Below, in pieces: positions 1 through 6,432 of a DNA stretch of 15,931 nt. Origin of the DNA: UBA6220 sp937870835. GTDB taxonomy: Bacteria > Patescibacteriota > Minisyncoccia > Minisyncoccales > Minisyncoccaceae. Where the stretch lies: assembly GCA_035421265.1 (NCBI GenBank), contig DAOLWP010000013.1:1-15931 (forward strand), read 5' to 3'. Under the pieces are notes generated by a model. The model was not told the DNA's origin. It saw only the letters and a program-made list of their open reading frames with translations, and did no database searches. The position numbers and the translations under genes are program-made. Position 1 is the stretch's first letter, and each line of letters opens with the position of its first letter.

Positions 1-120
1 TCAATTTTTTGTAAAATAATACGCGAGCAATGTTGGTATATGGTTATTTTTAAGGCATCTTTTTTTAATATAATTTAAGTGTATTTTTTGATTTTTATAA
101 TATGAAGTTATATTAAACCA

Positions 121-149
121 TTGACTAAAGGAGCATAAAATGATATATT
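121..149 (+). promoter_or_regulatory. Predicted sigma70-type promoter of rplU
   Basis: TTGACT (121-126), a 17-nt spacer and TATATT (144-149) give a near-consensus promoter. The predicted start is near 156, leaving about 30 nt before the rplU ATG at 186. The 120 bases before it hold no recognisable gene. Confidence 0.6.
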
Positions 150-185
150 TTGCATATATTAAATAGAATAAATAAACCTAAAATT

Positions 186-497
186 ATGTTAGCTGTTATT
201 AAAACCGGCGGGAAACAATATAAAGTTACGCCGGGTCAAAAAATAAAAATAGAAAAATTAAACGGAGAAGAAGGAAAAGAAGTTACTTTTGAAGAAGTAC
301 TTTTAGTGGAAAACGACAATGATGTTGTTATTGGCGATCCTTTAGTTAAAAACGCTAAAGTATTAGGAAAAATATTGAAACAAGATAAGCACGATAAAGT
401 AATTATTTATAAATATAAACCTAAAAAAAGATACAAAGTGAAAAAGGGGCATCGACAGCCCTATACTGAAGTAGAAATTTTGAAAATAGAAGCTTAA
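186..497 (+). CDS. rplU: 50S ribosomal protein L21
   Basis: L21 is a 23S rRNA-binding protein of the large ribosomal subunit. From ATG 186 the product is 103 residues, the usual L21 length, and begins MLAVIKTGGKQYKV, the standard L21 N-terminus. The basic C-terminal stretch KYKPKKRYKVKKGHRQPYTEV is the family's rRNA-binding signature. The frame stays open upstream to a TTG at 150, but those 12 codons are not L21-like and the TTG lies before the predicted transcription start. No SD precedes ATG 186. In most bacteria rpmA (L27) follows rplU; here the next gene is the convergent dnaB, whose stop codon overlaps the rplU stop, so any rpmA is elsewhere. Confidence 0.96.
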   Translation: MLAVIKTGGKQYKVTPGQKIKIEKLNGEEGKEVTFEEVLLVENDNDVVIGDPLVKNAKVLGKILKQDKHDKVIIYKYKPKKRYKVKKGHRQPYTEVEILKIEA

Positions 498-1879
498 AAA
501 TCAACTTCGTTTTCAAGGGTGCGGCCAGTTTCTAAATTACGGAAACTGGCTCTTTGTTTATCAAAATATAATTCAACTTTTCCTACTGGACCATTTCTAT
601 GCTTTGCAATAATAATATCTGCTACTCCGGGACGAGGCGTATCGGGACGATAGGCATCTTCACGATAGATTAATAAAACCACATCAGCATCTTGCTCTAA
701 TGAACCTGATTCGCGCAAGTCAGATAGGCGGGGAATTTTAGGGGTCCTTTGCTCAACCGCCCGGGATAATTGAGATAAAGCCAAAACTGGCACATTTAAT
801 TCTCGCGCTAAACTTTTTAAGGATCGGGAAATTTCAGTAATTTGCTGAACACTGTTTGTTAATTTAGAATTTGGTTCAATTAATTGTAAATAATCTATTA
901 TAATTAAACCCAACCCCCGGCTTGACTGCAACCGTCTGGCCATGGCGCGCATTTGTAAAACACTGCAGGTTGCGGCATCGTCAATATATATTGGCGCTTC
1001 TGATAAAGTGCCTAAGGCATGTTGGATACAAGCAAAGTCGCTATCATCGCCATCAGACGATAAATGACCCTGCCTAATTTTCCAAGAATCAATATTTGAC
1101 TCAGAGCTAATTAAGCGGTCAATTAACTGGTCTTTGCTCATTTCCAAAGAAAAAAGACCTACTGGTTTTTTTTCTTTAATGGCCACATTTTTAGCAATAT
1201 CTAAAGCTAAACTACTTTTACCCATTGATGGTCGAGCTGCTAAGATAATTAAATCTGAATTTTGTAATCCGGATAACATAGCATCTAAACCATGAAATCC
1301 AGTAGAAATTCCTCGCAACACTCCTTTTTGACGGGAAAGCTTTTCCATCCTTTCGTAAGCTTGTTCAAGAAATGGTTTAATTGGTAAAAATGATTGGGTT
1401 AAACTTTTTTGAGTAATGCCAAAAATTCTTTTTTCAGCCGTATCAAGTAAATAATCTGGGTCTTGAGCTTCGTCATAACCCATTAGAGTAATATCTTCCC
1501 CGGCTTGAATTAAATCTCTAAGAATCCTTTTCTTCTGCACAATTTTAGCATAAGTCAATATATGGCTGGCTGTTGGAACTAGGTTTATTAATTCAGTTAA
1601 ATAAGCCACTCCGCCAGCTTCTTCTAATTGATTAGTTTCTTTTAATTTTGAGGAAACAGAAATTAGGTCAATGGGTTCGCCCTTACCGAAAAGCGTTTCA
1701 ATAACTTGATAAATAATTTGATGATTTTTTTTATAAAAATCTTCCGCGCGCAAAAAATCAGCCACTTTAATAATGGCGTCTTTATCTATCATCAATGACC
1801 CAAGCGCGCTTTTTTCCGCCTCTATATCTTGAGGAGGAATTTTAACTCCGGTTTTATGATTTGAAAACTCTTTAACCAT
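494..1879 (-). CDS. dnaB: Replicative DNA helicase DnaB
   Basis: DnaB is the hexameric 5'-3' helicase that unwinds DNA at the replication fork and recruits primase. At 461 residues it has normal DnaB length. The N-terminal helical domain (about 15-120) starts with PPQDIEAEKSALGSLM, typical of the family. The RecA-like C-terminal domain has Walker A ARPSMGKSS (215-223), Walker B IIIDYLQL (326-333), LSQLSR (368-373), DLRESG (387-392) and the arginine-finger region KHRNGP (426-431). No intein is present. The ATG has no SD, and the predicted promoter puts the transcription start at or one base before the ATG, so the mRNA is probably leaderless. The gene runs convergently into rplU with overlapping stop codons and no intervening terminator. 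Confidence 0.97.
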   Translation of the reverse strand: MVKEFSNHKTGVKIPPQDIEAEKSALGSLMIDKDAIIKVADFLRAEDFYKKNHQIIYQVIETLFGKGEPIDLISVSSKLKETNQLEEAGGVAYLTELINLVPTASHILTYAKIVQKKRILRDLIQAGEDITLMGYDEAQDPDYLLDTAEKRIFGITQKSLTQSFLPIKPFLEQAYERMEKLSRQKGVLRGISTGFHGLDAMLSGLQNSDLIILAARPSMGKSSLALDIAKNVAIKEKKPVGLFSLEMSKDQLIDRLISSESNIDSWKIRQGHLSSDGDDSDFACIQHALGTLSEAPIYIDDAATCSVLQMRAMARRLQSSRGLGLIIIDYLQLIEPNSKLTNSVQQITEISRSLKSLARELNVPVLALSQLSRAVEQRTPKIPRLSDLRESGSLEQDADVVLLIYREDAYRPDTPRPGVADIIIAKHRNGPVGKVELYFDKQRASFRNLETGRTLENEVDF

Positions 1880-1886
1880 TAGCTAT

Positions 1887-1915
1887 AATATAGCAAGCAA
1901 CCATATCGTCGTCAA
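1887..1915 (-). promoter_or_regulatory. Predicted dnaB promoter giving a leaderless mRNA
   Basis: Read on the minus strand: TTGACG (1910-1915), 17-nt spacer, TATATT (1887-1892). Standard spacing puts +1 at about 1880, and the dnaB ATG begins at 1879, leaving no room for a ribosome binding site. Confidence 0.6.
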
Positions 1916-2011
1916 CTAAGTTTATATAAGAAATAATTTTTAGAAAAAAAGTCAAGGATTATAGATTTAAGATAGATAAGGAAAATAATAAATTAAAAAA
2001 TATATTAGACA

Positions 2012-3145
2012 ATGAAAGTTGGACTTATTTCATCTCATTCTTTTGTTAATCCGGGTGGCGTAAAAAGCCATATTTTAGGTTTATCAAATGCTTTTGATAA
2101 AATGGGGATAGAAAATAAAATTATTGTCCCACGCCGAAAGTTTTTTGAAAATTATGATAAAAAAATAATAATTTTAGGCGCCTCAATTCCTTTCAATGTT
2201 GCCGGCACGCAAGGAGATATTTGTTTTAATTTTAATCCTTTAACAATTAAAAAAATAATTAAACAAGAAAAATTTGATGTTTTGCATTTTCATAACTTTA
2301 TTATTCCCTTTGCTGAACAAATTTTAAAAGCTTCGCGATGTCTTAATATTCTTACTTTTCACGCCAATCTTGAAGCAATGCCTGTTATTAATAAAGCGTC
2401 AATAATTTCAAAATTATTTTTTGATGAATTAAATAAAAAAATAGATGGTGTTATTGGAGTGGCTAAGCTTAATTTAGATTCGCTTCAAAATTATAGCGGT
2501 CCCAAAATAATTATTCCCAACGGCATTAATTTAGATAGTTTTAATCCTAATGCGCTTAAAATTGAAAAATTCGCTCAAGATAATAAGATAAAGATTTTAT
2601 TTGTAGGGCGAATTGAGGAAAGGAAGGGTTTAATTTATTTATTAGAAGCTTATAAAATTCTAAAACAAAAATATCCAGAGATAGAATTAATTATTGTGGG
2701 AGAAGGAGGGCTAAAAAATAAATGTTTAGGTTTTACGCACGAAAATAACTTAAAAGATGTTTATTTTGAAGGGGAAAAAAATGATGAAGAATTAAAAAGA
2801 TATTTTGCTACAGCTGATATTTATTGCAGTCCAGCTATATTTGGAGAGAGCTTTGGCATTGTCCTTTTAGAAGCAATGGCAATGGGTAAGCCTATTTGTG
2901 GCTTTGCTAATAGCGGCTATCAGCAATTATTAGCCAATACTCAGGCGGAAAAATTTTTAGCTGAACCAAAGAATTCAAATCAATTAGCTAAAATATTAGA
3001 ACAATTCATTGCAAATCCAAAATTACGCCAGCAAATGGGGGAGTGGGGGTTAAAATATGTTCAACAATATTCTTGGGATAAAATAGCGCATCAGGTTATT
3101 GATTTTTATCAATATTGTTTAGATATTAAGAAATCAAAGTCTTAA
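2012..3145 (+). CDS. GT4-family glycosyltransferase (GT-B fold)
   Basis: This is probably a retaining glycosyltransferase that moves a sugar from a nucleotide-sugar donor to a lipid or polysaccharide acceptor at the inner face of the membrane. At 377 residues it has the two-domain GT-B layout. The N-terminal acceptor domain opens MKVGLISSHSFVNPGGVKSH, with the GGV loop at 15-17. The C-terminal donor domain has PNGIN (169-173), VGRIEERKG (198-206) and the EX7E motif ESFGIVLLE (E279, E287), which marks GT4 enzymes such as PimB- and PimA-like mannosyltransferases. There is no signal peptide or membrane segment. No SD is visible; a TATATT (2001-2006) six bases before the ATG suggests a leaderless transcript, though no good -35 accompanies it. 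The substrate cannot be told from sequence, and no other cell-envelope genes adjoin it. Confidence 0.9.
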   Translation: MKVGLISSHSFVNPGGVKSHILGLSNAFDKMGIENKIIVPRRKFFENYDKKIIILGASIPFNVAGTQGDICFNFNPLTIKKIIKQEKFDVLHFHNFIIPFAEQILKASRCLNILTFHANLEAMPVINKASIISKLFFDELNKKIDGVIGVAKLNLDSLQNYSGPKIIIPNGINLDSFNPNALKIEKFAQDNKIKILFVGRIEERKGLIYLLEAYKILKQKYPEIELIIVGEGGLKNKCLGFTHENNLKDVYFEGEKNDEELKRYFATADIYCSPAIFGESFGIVLLEAMAMGKPICGFANSGYQQLLANTQAEKFLAEPKNSNQLAKILEQFIANPKLRQQMGEWGLKYVQQYSWDKIAHQVIDFYQYCLDIKKSKS

Positions 3146-3176
3146 AACTTATGGTCTTTTGTAATTAAAAATAAAT

Positions 3177-3205
3177 TTGACTTAAACTTAAAAATAAATT
3201 ATTAT
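3177..3205 (+). promoter_or_regulatory. Predicted promoter of the 90-residue gene
   Basis: TTGACT (3177-3182), 17-nt spacer, TATTAT (3200-3205). The predicted start near 3212 makes the mRNA begin with a small stem, CGGCA (3213-3217) pairing with TGCCG (3232-3236). The SD GAGGTG lies at its 3' side, directly before ATG 3238. Confidence 0.6.
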
Positions 3206-3237
3206 TTTAGGCGGCATTTTTAAAAAAGAGGTGCCGT

Positions 3238-3510
3238 ATGAAAGAAAGAATTATTTATGGAGAGATAAACTCAAAAAGCGTTTACTGGTTGATTACGGAA
3301 GACGACGTTAATAATCAAACGATTATTAGAAAATTAATCGTTGATACGGAGTCGCTGCCGTTAACAGGCTCGCTTAAAAGAGCGTATGGAAAAAAGAAAA
3401 AAGAAAGAATAAATGGCTCTAAGACAGAGTACGAAACTAAAATTTTTATCAAAACTAAAGATGGCAAACAATTAGTTCTTTGCGATAAAGTTTTACAAGA
3501 ATTTACTTAA
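3238..3510 (+). CDS. Hypothetical protein, 90 residues
   Basis: I do not recognise this family. The product is a soluble, Lys/Glu-rich 90-residue protein without signal peptide, membrane segment or cysteine pair. Predicted beta strands (RIIYGEI, VYWLIT, TKIFIKTK, KQLVLCD) flank a basic stretch near 48-60 (KRAYGKKKKERINGSK), which could bind nucleic acid; this is only a guess. The start is well supported by the SD GAGGTG a few bases upstream, unlike the SD-less core genes around it. The gene has its own predicted promoter and is followed by an intrinsic terminator at 3530-3550, so it appears to be a single-gene unit. Confidence 0.75.
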   Translation: MKERIIYGEINSKSVYWLITEDDVNNQTIIRKLIVDTESLPLTGSLKRAYGKKKKERINGSKTEYETKIFIKTKDGKQLVLCDKVLQEFT

Positions 3511-3529
3511 AAATTAGAAAAATAACGAT

Positions 3530-3550
3530 AAAGACATTTTGTCTTTTTTT
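3530..3550 (+). terminator. Intrinsic terminator after the 90-residue gene
   Basis: AAAGAC (3530-3535), loop ATTTT, GTCTTT (3541-3546), running into a T7 tract (3544-3550). It abuts the stop of the convergent cysS. Confidence 0.65.
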
Positions 3551-5015
3551 ATTTTCTTTTAAGCATAACTTTTTTATTTTCTAAGTCCTCTACCAACCAA
3601 CCCATTGCCTCAAGTTCTTTCCTAATTTTATCAGCCACTTCCCAGTTTTTTATTTCACGTTCTTGTTTTCGTTGATTCAATTTATCTAAAACTTCTCTTG
3701 GTAAAATTGATAAATCGTCGGTCCATAAAGGCAATCCGTTCTCATCTTTTATTTCAATAATATAATCTTGTTCTAATTCGCTAAAATTATACCCCACATC
3801 TGAAAGCCGTAATCCAAAAATTTTATCAAAATCCAAAAGCAATTTATATTTCACATTTTTAGATAATTTTTTATTTTTAACAATATTCCAAGTTAAAGCT
3901 AAGGCCATTGGTAAATCTAAATCATTATTAATATATTCTAAAAATTTAGCTTTATAATTTTCAAAATCATTAGTTTGAAAATCGGTTTCATTGCTATTTT
4001 TGAATTCAGCTGTTTTTTCGTATAATTTATCTAAACTATTTTGGGCAAAGTTCATAGCTTCATCTCCAAAATTCAATTTAGAACGATAATGGCTTGTTAA
4101 GCATAAATAACGATAAGCTAAAGGATTATATCCTTTATTTTTTAGTTCCTGAACAGTTAAGATATTATTAGCCGACTTACTCATTTTAGCATCTTTAACT
4201 ACTAAAAATTCACCATGCAGCCAGTAATTGGCTAATAATTTTCCATAAGCTGCTTTAGCTTGGGCGATTTCATTAGTATGATGGATGGGGATATGGTCAA
4301 TTCCACCGCAATGGATATCAAACGGCAATCCTAAATTTTTAATACTCATTACGACACATTCGGTGTGCCATCCCGGGAAACCAATACCCCATGGTGAATC
4401 CCATTCCATTTGCCTTTTTTCATTTTTAGGACTAAATTTCCATAAGGCAAAATCAGTAGGATTCTTTTTTTGTTTATTTTCTTCAATTCGGCTTCGCAAT
4501 TTTTTCTTAATTGTTCTTGACCATAAGTGGCCGTAATTTCTTCCTAATTTGGCAGTATCAAAATATACTCCATCATCAATAATATAAGTAAAACCTTTTT
4601 GTTCTAATATTTGTATTAGTTTTATTTGTTCGGCAATTGTATCAGTTGCTTTTACTAAAACAGATGGCTTTTTTATATTAAGGGCTTGCATATCTTTCAA
4701 AAAAGCATCTGTATAAAATTCTGCAATTTCCCAAACAGTTTTATGTTCACGGATAGCTCCTTTTTCTAACTTGTCTTGTCCTTCATCAGAGTCAGAAGTT
4801 AAATGACCAACATCGGTAATATTCATCACATGTTTTACTTTATAGTCAGTATATTCTAATGCCCTTTTCAAAAAATCTTCAAAAAGATAGGTTCTAAAAT
4901 TACCAATATGAGCATACCAATATACTGTTGGCCCGCAGGTATACAAGCCAACCTCTTGGGGTTGAATTGGCTTAAATTCTTCTAATTTTTTAGTTAGAGT
5001 ATTATATAATTTCAT
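3549..5015 (-). CDS. cysS: Cysteinyl-tRNA synthetase
   Basis: This class I synthetase activates cysteine with ATP and charges tRNA-Cys in the cytoplasm. The product is 488 residues, normal for CysRS. Visible signatures are YTCGPTVYWYAHIGN with the HIGH-type motif HIGN (36-39), and KMSKS (277-281). The catalytic zinc site is complete: C27, C220 (WHTEC), H245 and E249, with the spacing of the E. coli enzyme. The C-terminal anticodon-binding region ends in a basic tail. It lies 91 bp downstream of cysK on the same strand with no terminator between. It could therefore be read through from the cysteine-responsive cysK leader as well as from its own predicted promoter (5048-5075). No SD precedes the ATG. 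Confidence 0.97.
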   Translation of the reverse strand: MKLYNTLTKKLEEFKPIQPQEVGLYTCGPTVYWYAHIGNFRTYLFEDFLKRALEYTDYKVKHVMNITDVGHLTSDSDEGQDKLEKGAIREHKTVWEIAEFYTDAFLKDMQALNIKKPSVLVKATDTIAEQIKLIQILEQKGFTYIIDDGVYFDTAKLGRNYGHLWSRTIKKKLRSRIEENKQKKNPTDFALWKFSPKNEKRQMEWDSPWGIGFPGWHTECVVMSIKNLGLPFDIHCGGIDHIPIHHTNEIAQAKAAYGKLLANYWLHGEFLVVKDAKMSKSANNILTVQELKNKGYNPLAYRYLCLTSHYRSKLNFGDEAMNFAQNSLDKLYEKTAEFKNSNETDFQTNDFENYKAKFLEYINNDLDLPMALALTWNIVKNKKLSKNVKYKLLLDFDKIFGLRLSDVGYNFSELEQDYIIEIKDENGLPLWTDDLSILPREVLDKLNQRKQEREIKNWEVADKIRKELEAMGWLVEDLENKKVMLKRK

Positions 5016-5047
5016 AAAAATAATTTTATAATTTATATCTATTATAG

Positions 5048-5075
5048 ATTATAACAAACAAAGAAAGAAAAGCAA
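5048..5075 (-). promoter_or_regulatory. Predicted cysS promoter
   Basis: Minus strand: TTGCTT (5070-5075), 16-nt spacer, TATAAT (5048-5053). The start would be near 5041, about 26 nt before the cysS ATG. The AT-rich context weakens the call. Confidence 0.4.
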
Positions 5076-5106
5076 AAATTAAATTTTATCCTTGTTTCTT
5101 TTATTA

Positions 5107-5973
5107 TTATAAATATCTTTCTCCTCGGTCTGGAAAAATAGTTACGATATTGGCAGTTGGATGAGCTTGAGCAAAATTTTTTGCTACAAAAAAAGCCGCT
5201 CCTGAGCTTGGTCCTCCTAAAATTCCACTTTGGGACGCTAATTCTTGGCGAGCCGCAAAAGCCTTTTCAGCTTCTAATTCTATAATCTCATCCACTAATT
5301 TTAAATCAGCCACTGGAGGAATATATTCTTTTAATGATCTTAATCCTTCAATAATTTCGCCTTCTTTTGGTTGAACGCCAATAATTTTAATTTTAGGATA
5401 ACGTTCCTTTAATTTCATGCCAATGCCAGTAATTGTTCCGCCGGTTCCCATACCCGCCACAAAAAAATCTATGGATTGACCCTCCATTTGTTCAATAATT
5501 TCTTCAGCAGTTTGAGTATAATGAGCAAAAGGGTTCATTTTATTTTCGTATTGATTTAAGAATACTAAATGTTCGTCTTCTTTGGCGCGTTGTTTAATTT
5601 GTTCAATTGCAATTTGGCCAAATTTTTCTTTTTCAATCAAGATTACCTCTCCGCCATAAGCCGCAATCATTCTAATTTTAGAAGGACTCGTAGATTTTGG
5701 CATCATTACTTTAACACGATAACCTTTCATTGCCCCCACCATTGCTAAAGCAATTCCTGTATTGCCGCTGGTGGGTTCCATAATAGTATCTCCTTTTTTT
5801 AACAAGCCTTTTTGTTCTGCATCGTTTATCATATTCAAAACTATGCGGTCTTTAATAGAACCGCCCGGATTCATACCCTCTATTTTAGCAAAAATATTAC
5901 CACGAAAATTTTTTTCCGAAGTAACAATTTTTACAAGGGGCGTATGCCCGATATAATCTAAAATTGTTTTCAT
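5107..5973 (-). CDS. cysK: Cysteine synthase (O-acetylserine sulfhydrylase), PLP-dependent
   Basis: The enzyme makes cysteine from O-acetylserine (or a related activated serine) and sulfide, using pyridoxal phosphate in the cytoplasm. At 288 residues it is slightly shorter than E. coli CysK. Motifs of the fold-type II beta family are all present: PGGSIKDR with the Schiff-base lysine K41, TSGNTG (68-73) for substrate carboxylate binding, GTGGT (176-180) for the PLP phosphate, GGPSSGAA (253-260) near the pyridine nitrogen, and the C-terminal PDRGERY (281-287). CysK versus CysM, or a cystathionine beta-synthase-like role, cannot be separated by eye. It is preceded by a 163-nt leader with a Cys-rich peptide and an intrinsic terminator, indicating control by cysteine supply. 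cysS follows. No SD is seen; the ATG lies 18 nt after the terminator stem. Confidence 0.93.
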   Translation of the reverse strand: MKTILDYIGHTPLVKIVTSEKNFRGNIFAKIEGMNPGGSIKDRIVLNMINDAEQKGLLKKGDTIMEPTSGNTGIALAMVGAMKGYRVKVMMPKSTSPSKIRMIAAYGGEVILIEKEKFGQIAIEQIKQRAKEDEHLVFLNQYENKMNPFAHYTQTAEEIIEQMEGQSIDFFVAGMGTGGTITGIGMKLKERYPKIKIIGVQPKEGEIIEGLRSLKEYIPPVADLKLVDEIIELEAEKAFAARQELASQSGILGGPSSGAAFFVAKNFAQAHPTANIVTIFPDRGERYL

Positions 5974-5981
5974 ATAATTTT

Positions 5982-6021
5982 TTAATAAAATAAAACCCCT
6001 TCTATTATAAGAAGAGATTTT
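5982..6021 (-). terminator. Attenuator terminator (segments 3:4) of the cysK leader
   Basis: Minus-strand arms AAAATCTCTTCT (6021-6010) and AGAAGGGGTTTT (6003-5992) form a 12-bp stem with two G-U pairs around the loop TATAAT. TTTTATTTTATT starts within the 3' arm and runs past it. It is a convincing intrinsic terminator only 18 nt before the cysK ATG. Its 5' arm is also complementary to the upstream segment at 6074-6066, which would make an alternative antiterminator. Confidence 0.8.
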
Positions 6022-6065
6022 GTTTTAATTAAGTTTTAATTTAAATTAATTGCCAAAATAAAACT

Positions 6066-6082
6066 AATCTCTTCACAAAGAG
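6066..6082 (-). promoter_or_regulatory. Pause/protector hairpin (1:2) and antiterminator segment 2
   Basis: Minus strand: CTCTT (6082-6078) pairs with AAGAG (6073-6069) around the loop TGTG. The leader-peptide stop codon TGA (6075-6073) spans the end of the loop and the first base of the 3' arm. GAAGAGATT (6074-6066) is perfectly complementary over 9 nt to AATCTCTTC (6019-6011), the terminator's 5' arm. The 1:2, 2:3 and 3:4 pairings are mutually exclusive in the trp-attenuator manner. Confidence 0.75.
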
Positions 6083-6126
6083 CGGCAACAACAACTGCAA
6101 ATTGAGAATATAGTTTTACTGTTCAT
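6073..6126 (-). CDS. Cysteine-rich leader peptide of the cysK(-cysS) attenuator
   Basis: A 17-codon ORF, ATG to TGA, encodes MNSKTIFSICSCCCRSL. Four of its codons are Cys (TGC, TGT, TGT, TGC) inside CSCCC at residues 10-14, in a window where Cys is otherwise rare. It begins about 10 nt after the predicted start of the cysK leader RNA and has no SD, like the core genes here. Its stop falls within the 1:2 hairpin. A ribosome stalled at the Cys codons would cover segment 1 but leave segment 2 free. One that reaches the stop would cover segment 2. The expected role is to sense Cys-tRNA(Cys) and set transcription into cysK, perhaps also cysS. What is seen is the ORF and the foldings; the mechanism is inferred from known amino-acid attenuators. 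Confidence 0.82.
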   Translation of the reverse strand: MNSKTIFSICSCCCRSL

Positions 6127-6142
6127 AATCTATTATGTTTTC

Positions 6143-6170
6143 ATAATATCATTTTATAATTGCCTGTCAA
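6143..6170 (-). promoter_or_regulatory. Predicted promoter of the cysK leader
   Basis: Minus strand: consensus TTGACA (6165-6170), 16-nt spacer, TATTAT (6143-6148). The start is predicted near 6136, ten bases before the leader-peptide ATG. It diverges from the dnaX-side promoter at 6193-6221. Confidence 0.7.
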
Positions 6171-6192
6171 GGTAAAATTTATTTCAAATTTA

Positions 6193-6221
6193 TTGATATT
6201 AATTTTTTGAGGTTGTAAAAT
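6193..6221 (+). promoter_or_regulatory. Predicted promoter of the dnaX leader
   Basis: TTGATA (6193-6198), 17-nt spacer, TAAAAT (6216-6221). The predicted start near 6228 is about 205 nt upstream of dnaX and only four bases before the ATG of a 22-codon ORF. Confidence 0.55.
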
Positions 6222-6231
6222 TTTTAAAATT

Positions 6232-6300
6232 ATGGTATTAAAAAAATGTCTTTCGCGCTTCACCATTTCACCTCCTAAACCGGCGCGAAGGACACTATAA
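6232..6300 (+). CDS. Possible 22-residue leader peptide upstream of dnaX
   Basis: The ORF runs from ATG 6232 to TAA 6298-6300 and encodes a basic peptide beginning MVLKKCLSRF, with a Pro-Pro (SPPKPARRTL) near its end. The predicted transcript starts four bases upstream, so it would be nearly leaderless. A 12-bp GC-rich stem (6247-6258 with 6283-6294) lies within the ORF. An intrinsic-terminator-like hairpin follows at 6345-6379, before dnaX. This looks like a translated leader, but the opposite strand has a competing reading (an SD plus a terminator), so confidence is limited. Confidence 0.35.
   Translation: MVLKKCLSRFTISPPKPARRTL
6240..6294 (-). terminator. Strong GC-rich hairpin with T7 tract on the minus strand
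   Basis: Minus-strand arms TGTCCTTCGCGC (6294-6283) and GCGCGAAAGACA (6258-6247) form 12 bp with one G-U, followed by TTTTTTT (6246-6240). The 24-nt loop holds a perfect SD, AGGAGGTG, and an ATG (6266-6264) that opens a short ORF of about 42 codons running toward the cysK promoter. It may be an intrinsic terminator protecting cysK, or the SD-loop start of a tiny gene. On the plus strand the same loop reads CACCTCCT, like the 16S rRNA 3' end. Confidence 0.5.
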
Positions 6301-6344
6301 AATTTGTTCTTTTAATTTAATGATTTAATGCTCTTTACTAAAAT

Positions 6345-6379
6345 AGAGATCTATACATAACGGGTCTCTTTTGTTGTTT
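6345..6379 (+). terminator. Terminator-like hairpin in the dnaX leader
   Basis: AGAGATC (6345-6351) pairs with GGTCTCT (6363-6369) over 7 bp, followed by the T-rich tract TTTGTTGTTT. CTCT at 6331-6334 could compete for AGAG. It sits 54 nt before the dnaX ATG, so it could attenuate dnaX or end the short leader transcript. Confidence 0.4.
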
Positions 6380-6432
6380 ATATTGATTTTTATGCCTAAA
6401 CATAATAGAATAAATAACTAAATAAATTATTT

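Noticed and set aside
140..166. Eight-codon ORF with AAAGGAG before it, upstream of rplU
   Set aside because: The SD-like bases lie in the spacer between the predicted -35 and -10, so they would not be transcribed from that promoter.
150..185. TTG start giving a longer L21
   Set aside because: The added residues are unlike L21 N-termini and the TTG precedes the predicted transcription start; ATG 186 gives the standard protein.
4285..4536. Plus-strand ORF inside cysS
   Set aside because: It is antisense to a clear synthetase gene and has no family resemblance or start signals.
5974..6136. T-box or SAM riboswitch before cysK
   Set aside because: No T-box sequence (TGGNACC) or SAM-I core is present; the Cys-codon ORF and trp-like pairings explain the leader better.
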